DNA of 38,976 nucleotides, from positions 1 through 38,976 of the forward strand of contig JAFGLD010000282.1 of the NCBI GenBank assembly GCA_016928235.1, given 5' to 3'. Numbering within the stretch: the stretch's first letter is position 1; the number at the start of each line of letters is the position of its first letter. Shown in pieces: positions 1-8,353 of this stretch. The stretch is from Anaerolineae bacterium (GTDB lineage Bacteria; Chloroflexota; Anaerolineae; Aggregatilineales; UBA3940). The notes below the pieces were generated by a model that was not told the DNA's origin, did not search any database, and worked only from the letters and a program-made list of their open reading frames with translations. Position numbers and translations under genes: made by a program.

Positions 1-33
1 CTGTGATCTGCGATCTTTGGGCTACGATTTTAA

Positions 34-57
34 ACTGATCACTGAAAACTGATCACC
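34..57. repeat. Degenerate heptamer repeat (ACTGATC/ACTGAAA)
   Basis: Three period-7 units, ACTGATC, ACTGAAA and ACTGATC, followed by ACC. A near copy lies at 29466-29490, so this is a dispersed intergenic repeat rather than a gene part. It belongs to the heptamer-repeat class seen throughout the window. Confidence 0.6.
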
Positions 58-107
58 TGCCAATGTTAAAAACTTGATCATCGAGTGTAAGTCTAAGGAG
101 TTTATGG

Positions 108-140
108 AGACCCTAAGGGTTTTCAAAACCCTTAGGGTCT
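108..140. repeat. Perfect 16-bp inverted repeat
   Basis: AGACCCTAAGGGTTTT at 108-123 is followed by one C and its exact reverse complement at 125-140. It lies about 80 bp downstream of the minus-strand GH9 gene. No T-run follows in that direction, so it is not a standard intrinsic terminator. It could still be a 3'-end stabilising hairpin, a protein site or a small mobile palindrome. Confidence 0.65.
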
Positions 141-217
141 GGAGCCGACCCTACTTTTCGCGTTGAGCCCAAAATTTATCCGAATCCTGGGCTGCCAGTG
201 ATTTTTAGGCCAGGCAG

Positions 218-3200
218 CTACCTCATCGTACAGAAGCCGATGTCCCAGTTAAGGCTCGGAGCGTTGGAGCTCAGACCAGCCGGCAGAGCGTTGGTCGACT
301 CGACACCCTGGATGGTTACCTGGCTTCCGTTTAGTGTATAAGAGGCACCCCACATGTTGTTAATGATGCCACCTCCTACACTGGCCAGATCAAAAGTGCC
401 TATCCAATCCAGTGCCTGGTTGGTCTTATTGGTGACGACGATCTTGGCGCAGTAGCCGCTGCCCCAATCGTTATTGACCGTCACGGCAACCTCTGCATCG
501 CCAGGTTTAGCCGGCGCGCCCTTGATATCGGCACAAAAGCCGATATCGTGAGTGGTCTCGCCGGGCTGGAGAATGTTGTTCCAGTCAGAGTCGCATCCTG
601 CGTTGTTTTGCCCAGTGCATCCTTCAACAGCAACCTGGGTTCCGTTCTGCGACCAGATGGCATTCCAGAATTGGTTCAGAATGTCACCCACAGCAACTTC
701 GAAGTTAGCCGTCCAATCAACCGGCTTCGAGGAGTTATTGGTAACATAGACGTCGGCGCAGTAGTTGTAGACCCGCTCTTCAGGTTTACCTCGGAGTATG
801 ACCTCGACGGTCAGGTCATCCCCTGGGCCGGGGGTCGTGTTGATCGGGCCGATATTCTGATACGGCTCTCCGTCCAGCAGACTGAAGTCACCGCCCACCA
901 GGATGACGCCGTCATCCAATATCAGCAAGGTGTAGACTGGACCGTTGACTCCCGGATTGAAGCTGTCATCCAGGCTGCCGTCGGCATTGAGACGGGCGAT
1001 ATTCTGACGCCCCTGACCACCCACCTCAGTGAACTCACCCCCTATCACTATTTTGCCGTCCGGCTGGATTGCGACAGCATTGACCGTGCCGTTCACGCCG
1101 GCCGAACTGAAGCTCCCATCCAGGCTGCCGTTCTCACTGAGCACGCCAATACCCGAAACCGGCTGCCCGGCCAGCTGGGTAAAGCTGCCGCCAAGCAGGA
1201 GCCTGTTACCCGGCAATGATCTGGCAGCCAGGCAAGCACCGTTGGCTTGAGCGTCAAAGCATGTGGTGATGGGCGTGCCTTCCGGCCTGGGATCGCTGTA
1301 TTCCGCCACTGGGTCCAAAGGCCAGGGGCATAACTGTTCCACATTGTTATTGACGCACTGAGTTCCGCGGTAGAAGCAGGTAGTCTCATTGCTGTTAATC
1401 AGAGTGGCATCTTGGATCCACTGAGACCAATCCCTGCTCTGAATAATTGTGTAACAGACCCCGGCGCAAGTCTCCGGACACTCCCCAGGCTCGATGGTAA
1501 CAACACAATCGACGGTACAGTCGGGATTCAGACGTGCTGAGCCAAGGGCCTGTACACCAGCCACTTCGGTAAAGTCACCGGCTATGACAGTCTTGGAGTC
1601 ACCCGTCAAAAAGTCTATAGCGTTGACGGGACCATTCACGCCGGGATTACAGGCATCCAGCGTGCCGTTGTCGTTCAGCCGCCCGTAGTTTGAGCGGCCT
1701 TCTCCACGCAGGTTGTCGAAGTCTCCACCCACAAAGATGGTGCCGACGCCATTCACATCCAGGGCATAGATCGGGCCATCTGCCCCAGGCCCCGGGTCGA
1801 AGTTGGGGTCTGACGCGCCGGTCGGATCGAGCCTCCCGATACGGTTACGGGGCTGCCCGGCCAGCACGGTGAACTCACCTCCAACCAAAATCCGGCCATA
1901 CTGATCCACCTCCAGGGCACGAACCGGACCATCCGCCCCTGGATTAAAAGTCTCGTCCAGGGTGCCATCCGCATTGCGCCGCGCGATGTTCTGGCGGGGC
2001 TGTCCGTCGATAGTGGTAAAGTCCCCTCCAATGATGACCTTGCCATCCACCAGACTCCTGGCCGTAACATAGACCGCGCCATCTGTACCATTATTGGTCA
2101 TGACTGAGTCGATGTAGGCCAGAGCCCAGACAAAAGGCGCATTCCAGTTGATGGTGATCTCGTTGACGGCAAACGCGTCGACGTCGTCCACGTAGCACTT
2201 CTGTGGAGTACCCCAACAGCGATCAAACAGCCCCATAGCGTTGGTTGCCTTATTATCTGCCAGGGCAATAAGCTGCGAATTGGGACCGCCAGAGATGGCC
2301 CCTGCAGGCGGAGGCGGATAGCGCATGTCGTCACGCGGCCAGGCCTGGTAGGCCCAGTGCCGGTGATGAGGGTTCTGGAGCGGATTCTCACCATAGCCAC
2401 TGACATAGCTCTTGTCCATGGCATTGCGCCCCAACAGGTAGTCCAGGCCGCCAAGAAGGCCGTTAAAGTACTTGGCCTCGCCCGTAAGGTCGTGGGCCAG
2501 CCCCATAATGATCATCTCGTTCAGGACGAAGGAGTTGGAGCCCCAGGCATACATGGGGATGGGGATTAAACAATCATCAGGATCTTCAGGATCATCATCA
2601 CAGTTAAAATCAGTCTGAGTGCCACTCTTATACGGAGTGCCGTAACCTTCACTGGCCTCGTTGGCGATAAACGCATCGGCTGCCGCAATGATGTTCGCGC
2701 GGGCTGTATTCACATCATCGGTAGCTAAGACGTTAGGCACTGTGGCCAGCGAGATCGTTCCCAGTGCTGCCGTGTCGCCCCATGTCATCGGGCCGCTACC
2801 CTCATCACCCAGCGTGGTGGGGACGCTGAGATAGTAGCTGGCATTGCTGGGGTCGTTAAGGCAGGCTGCGTAATCGGAATTCCCCGTGGTGATGAACAGC
2901 TCCGCTGCTGCCCAATAGCATTCATCCTGGACATTGTAGTCAGGATAGGGCCCACCACCGTTGAAGCCTTTCTCGACCGCATAAATATTCGGATGGACAA
3001 CCGCGGCATCCCAGGCTCTTTGGGCAGCATCCGAACATCGTTTCGAAAATTCAGGGTCGATATTTTCCCATATGCGGGCACACTGCGCCCCCACAGCAGC
3101 CAGGTTCAAAGTGGCAGCCGTAGAGGGGGGATAGACTGCGCGCGAGGGGGTAGGATTTACCGTGCCGAACACCTCGTCCGCGCGATTAGGTAAGTCAGTC

Positions 3201-4675
3201 CAGGCTATGTCATGCAGCATGTGATGGACCAGGCCGGATGCTGATACGCCACCAACTGGAACGGTGTAGCCCGACCCCTCGGGCGGCACCTGCATGTTGA
3301 GCATGAACTCCAGCTCCCAACGTGCCTCATCGAGGATATCGGGGACACCGTTGCCAGCGTACGGAATACTCATCGATTGATCAGGGAAAGCGAACGGGTT
3401 CTGCTCGTAGAGGTTCAGCAGCGTCCAGACCGAGATGCCGCCATTGACAACATACTTGCCATGGTCTCCCGCATCGTACCATCCCAGGAGACCGTTGACG
3501 CGGTAGTCACTGGTAAACATGGGGGGATTATTAGTCTGAACACCGTCTTTGCCTACGGTCATGACGCAGTCCGCCCATGTTGAATTATCCAGCGCGGTTC
3601 CAGTGAAACAGGGAACTGCCCCATCTCGGCTCAGCCCCTCGCCCGCTTGTTCGGCATGGCCAGCGCCACGCGCATAGGCGGCGCCTACATACTGCTCTTC
3701 AATCGCAGTACCGCTGCGGTTGTGGTAGAAGTAAGCCATTGCGTCGGTTTTCATCTGTCTGTACAGGCTGTTGGAAATATCGAAGGGGTGGCTGGCCTCT
3801 CCATCGACGACGAGCATATAGCCGGCACCCTCACCCGTATAACTCGAAAAATCGATGATGTGGAGAGAGTCTCCTGAAGACGCATCTATGCCAAAGGGTA
3901 TCGTCGAGTTTGTGTCGACAACTGTGCCGTTGCTATCCACCAGTTGCCAGGTTAATGTGTCTGTCGACGCGCTGATCACGCTGGCCTTCTTGGCGCCGGT
4001 TGCCAGATAACCTGTCTGGTTGACACGTACCTTTGGTGTGGAGGGAGGGGTGATAGGGGGAGGGACATACTCAGGGTCTTCAAGCCTGATATCATCAAAG
4101 CAGATGGTCGCTCCTTGATTGCCGCTGGCGCCCAGGAGAAAGGTGAACTCGGCCGCCGTATCTTCCATCGATTGTTCGGTACGTCCGCTATCCGGCATCA
4201 ATTTTCCCGTAAATTCGAAGCTGACGGGCTGAGACTCCCCTGGCACTAGGACAATATTAGCTTTAGAACCATGATCCTTATAAGGAAAATGTCCCTGGGT
4301 TACTTTTGTAGTTATTGTGACGTTTTGGCTATGATAAGCAACAGCTGTAAAACTGGCTGTGTATTGGTGGCCCTCCTGGATATGCAGCCTGCGTTGCCTC
4401 ATCTGAACGTCATAACCCGCATTGCCGATGTTCTCCACGGTGACACAGAACTCTTTATTGCCGTCGGAGTTACGGTCCTCGACAATGCCATTGACGGTAC
4501 CTGGCCAGGTCTGAGATGTGGTCCAGGGCCAGCTTACGCCGCTTTCAAAGTCGCTGTTAAAGATCAGGTTATCCGCACGTGCCGGCATCGAGAAGATCAA
4601 GATGCCGATGACCAGCGCGAGCCCCACCACTACAGCAGAAGAAGTCATCAGAATACGTCTTGTCTTAAATGTCAC
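218..4675 (-). CDS. Secreted GH9 endoglucanase with CBM4/9, delta-60 propeller and two CBM2-like domains
   Basis: Predicted secreted cellulase of 1485 aa. The GTG start at 4675 was chosen because AAGGAG lies 7 nt upstream and a clean signal peptide follows (TRR, hydrophobic core, PARA|DN at 31-36). Domains by approximate residue: CBM4/9-like sandwich 35-200; Pro/Thr linker 201-210; CelD_N Ig-like 211-300; GH9 catalytic 300-860, with the DAGDH aspartates near 398-401, the His-rich NPHHRHW near 770 and the catalytic Glu at E839 in NEITINW. Next come seven delta-60 repeats (GGDF/GGEF/GGSF cores, 864-1280), expected to form a seven-blade propeller. A Cys-rich insert of about 95 residues (1051-1149) lies between repeats 4 and 5. 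Two tandem CBM2-like domains end the protein (1285-1485). It is divergent from the regulator at 5172. The GH9 call is firm; the propeller's role is unknown. Confidence 0.93.
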   Translation of the reverse strand: MTFKTRRILMTSSAVVVGLALVIGILIFSMPARADNLIFNSDFESGVSWPWTTSQTWPGTVNGIVEDRNSDGNKEFCVTVENIGNAGYDVQMRQRRLHIQEGHQYTASFTAVAYHSQNVTITTKVTQGHFPYKDHGSKANIVLVPGESQPVSFEFTGKLMPDSGRTEQSMEDTAAEFTFLLGASGNQGATICFDDIRLEDPEYVPPPITPPSTPKVRVNQTGYLATGAKKASVISASTDTLTWQLVDSNGTVVDTNSTIPFGIDASSGDSLHIIDFSSYTGEGAGYMLVVDGEASHPFDISNSLYRQMKTDAMAYFYHNRSGTAIEEQYVGAAYARGAGHAEQAGEGLSRDGAVPCFTGTALDNSTWADCVMTVGKDGVQTNNPPMFTSDYRVNGLLGWYDAGDHGKYVVNGGISVWTLLNLYEQNPFAFPDQSMSIPYAGNGVPDILDEARWELEFMLNMQVPPEGSGYTVPVGGVSASGLVHHMLHDIAWTDLPNRADEVFGTVNPTPSRAVYPPSTAATLNLAAVGAQCARIWENIDPEFSKRCSDAAQRAWDAAVVHPNIYAVEKGFNGGGPYPDYNVQDECYWAAAELFITTGNSDYAACLNDPSNASYYLSVPTTLGDEGSGPMTWGDTAALGTISLATVPNVLATDDVNTARANIIAAADAFIANEASEGYGTPYKSGTQTDFNCDDDPEDPDDCLIPIPMYAWGSNSFVLNEMIIMGLAHDLTGEAKYFNGLLGGLDYLLGRNAMDKSYVSGYGENPLQNPHHRHWAYQAWPRDDMRYPPPPAGAISGGPNSQLIALADNKATNAMGLFDRCWGTPQKCYVDDVDAFAVNEITINWNAPFVWALAYIDSVMTNNGTDGAVYVTARSLVDGKVIIGGDFTTIDGQPRQNIARRNADGTLDETFNPGADGPVRALEVDQYGRILVGGEFTVLAGQPRNRIGRLDPTGASDPNFDPGPGADGPIYALDVNGVGTIFVGGDFDNLRGEGRSNYGRLNDNGTLDACNPGVNGPVNAIDFLTGDSKTVIAGDFTEVAGVQALGSARLNPDCTVDCVVTIEPGECPETCAGVCYTIIQSRDWSQWIQDATLINSNETTCFYRGTQCVNNNVEQLCPWPLDPVAEYSDPRPEGTPITTCFDAQANGACLAARSLPGNRLLLGGSFTQLAGQPVSGIGVLSENGSLDGSFSSAGVNGTVNAVAIQPDGKIVIGGEFTEVGGQGRQNIARLNADGSLDDSFNPGVNGPVYTLLILDDGVILVGGDFSLLDGEPYQNIGPINTTPGPGDDLTVEVILRGKPEERVYNYCADVYVTNNSSKPVDWTANFEVAVGDILNQFWNAIWSQNGTQVAVEGCTGQNNAGCDSDWNNILQPGETTHDIGFCADIKGAPAKPGDAEVAVTVNNDWGSGYCAKIVVTNKTNQALDWIGTFDLASVGGGIINNMWGASYTLNGSQVTIQGVESTNALPAGLSSNAPSLNWDIGFCTMR

Positions 4676-5171
4676 TTTTAATCTCCTTGGTCTAATTGCA
4701 ATCGGTCTTTGGTCAATTATCTCATCTGTGAATTTGCTGGGCGGCGCTCCTTTCGTGATGCACAGTTCAACCAGGCTAAGCACGTTGCATCGGGCAGCTT
4801 CCGGCATTCTGCCCAGAGAATAGAAAAGATGTCTGAACAGCGGCGTGCACCCTCGGCCAGGCTAACCACGTTTGCCGGGCATCACACGCGCATGGGTTGG
4901 TTTGTTGACGAATCATGATGAGCGAATGCTTGCGAGATACTGCCGCACAAGATCAGTAACATCCTTATTAAAGTGTAAGGATCGATCGTTCAATTATCGT
5001 TTAATGGCAGACAGAAGGAGGTAGGAAGGTATACTAGGGAGAAATCCGGGGAACAAGCCGCGAGAGAAGTGAATAACGCGTGCTGAGTTTCACTCAAATG
5101 ACTGCCGGTCGTGCCCGGCTCTAAAAACCATGAAACCAATATTGATTTGGCTGGCGATGTAGGGAGATTCT
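4676..5171. other. Divergent intergenic region between GH9 cellulase and regulator 1
   Basis: About 500 bp without a convincing gene. It must hold both divergent promoters. On the plus strand a TATACT hexamer (about 5030) could be a -10 box, but no good -35 is present. A GCGCTCC half-site lies about 65 nt upstream of the GH9 start and weakly resembles cellulase operators of the LacI/CebR type. No tRNA or strong terminator was seen. Confidence 0.5.
4682..4688 (-). promoter_or_regulatory. Ribosome binding site deciding the GH9 start
   Basis: Read on the minus strand this is an AAGGAG-type Shine-Dalgarno about 7 nt before the GTG at 4675. It supports that GTG over the upstream in-frame ATG at 4807, which would put 44 non-signal residues in front of the signal peptide. 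Confidence 0.75.
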
Positions 5172-8100
5172 ATGCTCAATCTCAATCTGCTGGGTCCCCC
5201 AGGCATTACGCTGGATGGCAGGCCAGTGAAAGGTTTTGCTACTGCCAAAATCCAGATCATTCCGTACTACCTGGCTATTGAATCAGGTTGTCCTCACCTG
5301 CGAGAGAAACTGGCTCGTCTGTTGTGGGGAGAGCTACCCAGGCAACGCAGCCAGGCTAATCTGCGCCGGGCGTTGCATGATCTCCAGAAGTTGCTGCCGG
5401 AGTACCTCATTGTGACCCGCAGAACAGTTGCTTTCGATGTCAGCCGGCCTCACCAGGTGGATGCCGTAATATTCGATAGAGTACTGAGCCACCCCAAAGT
5501 GGAAATCGATCGGATCAAAGCGGCGTCCTCACTCTACAAGGGGGAGTTTCTGTCTGGTTTTCGGACGGACAACGCCCCTGAGCTAGAGGAGTGGCTTTCG
5601 CATAAGCGCGAGCACTATAGGACACTGTTTATGGCCGCGCTCGAAAAGCTGGCTGACCACCATGCTCTTCAGGGTGAGTGGGAACAGGTAACAGATGCCA
5701 CCAGGCAAGCGCTAAAGGTTGAGCCATGGCATGAGATCTCCCATCGCCGCTTGATGCTCGCGCTGGCCCGTCAGGGGAACTACAATGCCGCCCTGGCTCA
5801 GTATGAGGCCTGCCGTCTGGCGCTCGAAGAGGAACTTGGTGTAGCGCCGGCTGACGAGACGACGGCTCTCTACGAGCGCATCCAAAGAGCGCGAGCCACC
5901 AATCTCCGGCATACCCTACCCGGCTCGCCGGGGAAATTCATCGGGCGGCAGGCGGAGCTGAGCCTGCTGGACGGCCGGATGAATGATCCCGGCTGCCGGT
6001 TGATTTGCCTGGTGGGCCCTGGCGGCATCGGCAAGACCCGCCTGGCTCAGGCACTCCTGGCCCGGCATGTGGATCAGTTTCTGGATGGGATTTACTATGT
6101 GCCATTAGTCTCTGTGTCCAAGCCTCAGTTCATTGCTAATGCCATAGCCGAAACAGTTGGCGTGTCACTATCGGGTCCCACCCCACCCAAAAAGCAGCTG
6201 ATCGATGCATTGGCGGGGCAGGAGCTGTTGGTGGTACTGGATGGCTTTGAGCATCTGGTTTCCGGCGCCGACATTATCGTCGATGTCCTACAAGGCGCGC
6301 CGGGCGTCAAGATCATCGTGACCTCGCGCCAGAAGCTGGATCTGCAAGACGAATGGGTCTTCACCGTCGAAGGGTTGTCTACGCCACCTGAAGAGGTACA
6401 GGATGCCGCGATCCTGGCGCGTTATGACTCTATCACTCATTTTATGTGGCAGGCCATTAAGCAACGCAGTGGCTTTGTCCTGGAAGGTCGGGAAATCGCT
6501 GTATCACGGCTTTGCCGGATCCTGGGTGGATCGCCACTGGGTATCGAGCTGGCTGCCACATTGCTGCCGATGGCTTCGTGCGCCCAGATCATCGAGGCCG
6601 TGGAGCAGAGCATGGATGTGCTGACCTCTACCCGGCGTGATGTGCCTGAACGCCATCGCAGCCTGCGCGCCGTCTTCGACCACTCCTGGCGTCTCCTGGA
6701 GACACGTGAGCAGCACATCTTCCCCCGCCTATCGGTTTTCAGGGGCAGTTTCTCGTTGGAAGCTGCTTCTCAGGTCTCTGGTGCTGATCTGCTGCTGATG
6801 AGCAAGCTGGTTGCCAAGTCTCTGGTGCAGATGATTACCGGGGAAGAAGGCGCATCAACCCGCTACATGATTCATGAAACCATACGACAGTATGCCGAGG
6901 AACTGCTTCTGAGTGATCCGCCCCTATGCCGGCAGACCACAGCGGCCCATATCGCATATTATGCCGGTTATATGCGCCGGCAAGCAGCAGAATGGCAGCG
7001 CGGAGAACAGAAAGCAACCATCGACGCTATGGTCAGGGAGCTCAGTAATATCCGCCTGGCATTCGAAAACGCAGTGAGCTGCAAAGACACAGAAGCGATT
7101 GGTGACATCATTCCCCTGCTTTTCATGCTGTATGAGGCACGCAGTTGGTATCAGGAAGGGGACAACCTATACACCTGGGCATTGGAAAAACTGCATCCCA
7201 AGACATCATCTGGGGAGCGTTTTGTATGGTCGCAACTGTCACGTTATTGTGCTGTATTCAAAGTATTCCAGGGACTGGCGGGAGAAGCGCAGCAACTGGC
7301 TCGACAGGCCTTCGAGGCGCTGATCTATCAGGAAAGAGATGAGCCCATTGCTCGGGCAACAAACACGCTAGGTGTAGCTTATCTCCTTGCCGGCGATTAT
7401 GGAGCAGCCGCGGACTTGTTCCAGGAGAGCCTGTCCATTTACCGGAACCTGGATAATCCACAGGACATGCTGGCACCGCTGTGTAACCTTGGTTTTGCAC
7501 ATATCCAACTGGGCCATTATACAGCGGCTAAAGAGGTGTTGGAAGAAGGATTAGCCATCAGTTACCAGCACAATGTTTATCATGGTCAGGCTCGCTTCTT
7601 GAATACTTTGGGTATTTTGCACTACACAGCAGGAGACTGGAGCCCGGCAAGGGATTATTTTGAACAGGCGTTGCTGATTTCCCAGGGCCTGAGCCGCGAC
7701 CATCTGCGAGCCACTATTCTGATCAATTTGAGCAAGATACACGTAAACGAAGCAAGATTTGAGCAGGCGCTGGCAAGTTGTCAAACAGCAGTCGATCTGA
7801 TGCGCCGGAGTAACGATCAGCCCAATCAGGTTGGGGCGTTAACGTGTTTGGGATTGGCTCATCGAAGTTTAGGAAACCATTCGGCAGCCTGGCGTTGCCT
7901 GTATGAAGGCCTGGAGATCTCTCTTAGCCTTCACAATCCACCTTCGAGCCTTTGCACGCTGGTCGGCGCAGCCATCCTTCTACTGGATGGGGATCAACAC
8001 GAGGCAGGCATCAAGATCCTTAGGACAGCAGCTTATCATCCGGCAACGGAGCAGGCAGATCGGCTGTCCGCGCTGCAGTTGCTGGCTGGACAAAACATCA

Positions 8101-8279
8101 CACTCTCCGAGAATGAGTTACTCGAAGAGCAGCACTCCCCGGATGAGCTTACAAGCTCTATTGTCTTTGCTATGGAACATATGGCGCATCTGAGGCCGAA
8201 GTATAACCCTCAAGACATTTCACTTTCTGCCGTTGGCTCGCAGAAGAGATCACTGACCGGCGAGCAACCCTGTGCATAA
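5172..8279 (+). CDS. BTAD/NB-ARC/TPR transcriptional regulator (AfsR/SARP-like), copy 1
   Basis: Cytoplasmic STAND-type regulator of 1035 aa. AGGGAG sits 5 nt before the ATG. By approximate residue: an OmpR-like winged-helix half (1-95, with the LLWG...ANLRRALHDLQ pattern typical of SARP proteins), the bacterial transcriptional activation domain (100-240), an NB-ARC NTPase with P-loop GPGGIGKT near 281, Walker B LVVLDGFEHL near 353 and the GGSPLGIEL motif near 455, a winged helix (HETIRQYAEE near 565), then a long TPR array (about 640-920) and a short conserved tail. The family integrates ligand or protein signals through the TPRs and ATPase. It is divergent from the GH9 gene and 74 nt upstream of a paralog, so it is a plausible local cellulase regulator (inference). 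The ligand is unknown. Confidence 0.88.
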   Translation: MLNLNLLGPPGITLDGRPVKGFATAKIQIIPYYLAIESGCPHLREKLARLLWGELPRQRSQANLRRALHDLQKLLPEYLIVTRRTVAFDVSRPHQVDAVIFDRVLSHPKVEIDRIKAASSLYKGEFLSGFRTDNAPELEEWLSHKREHYRTLFMAALEKLADHHALQGEWEQVTDATRQALKVEPWHEISHRRLMLALARQGNYNAALAQYEACRLALEEELGVAPADETTALYERIQRARATNLRHTLPGSPGKFIGRQAELSLLDGRMNDPGCRLICLVGPGGIGKTRLAQALLARHVDQFLDGIYYVPLVSVSKPQFIANAIAETVGVSLSGPTPPKKQLIDALAGQELLVVLDGFEHLVSGADIIVDVLQGAPGVKIIVTSRQKLDLQDEWVFTVEGLSTPPEEVQDAAILARYDSITHFMWQAIKQRSGFVLEGREIAVSRLCRILGGSPLGIELAATLLPMASCAQIIEAVEQSMDVLTSTRRDVPERHRSLRAVFDHSWRLLETREQHIFPRLSVFRGSFSLEAASQVSGADLLLMSKLVAKSLVQMITGEEGASTRYMIHETIRQYAEELLLSDPPLCRQTTAAHIAYYAGYMRRQAAEWQRGEQKATIDAMVRELSNIRLAFENAVSCKDTEAIGDIIPLLFMLYEARSWYQEGDNLYTWALEKLHPKTSSGERFVWSQLSRYCAVFKVFQGLAGEAQQLARQAFEALIYQERDEPIARATNTLGVAYLLAGDYGAAADLFQESLSIYRNLDNPQDMLAPLCNLGFAHIQLGHYTAAKEVLEEGLAISYQHNVYHGQARFLNTLGILHYTAGDWSPARDYFEQALLISQGLSRDHLRATILINLSKIHVNEARFEQALASCQTAVDLMRRSNDQPNQVGALTCLGLAHRSLGNHSAAWRCLYEGLEISLSLHNPPSSLCTLVGAAILLLDGDQHEAGIKILRTAAYHPATEQADRLSALQLLAGQNITLSENELLEEQHSPDELTSSIVFAMEHMAHLRPKYNPQDISLSAVGSQKRSLTGEQPCA

Positions 8280-8353
8280 TCATTGTTCTGTCCGCTGTTT
8301 TTTGTCGCTGACAATGAATCAAGTTTTTGCCAATCACTCTGTTAGGAGTTCCT

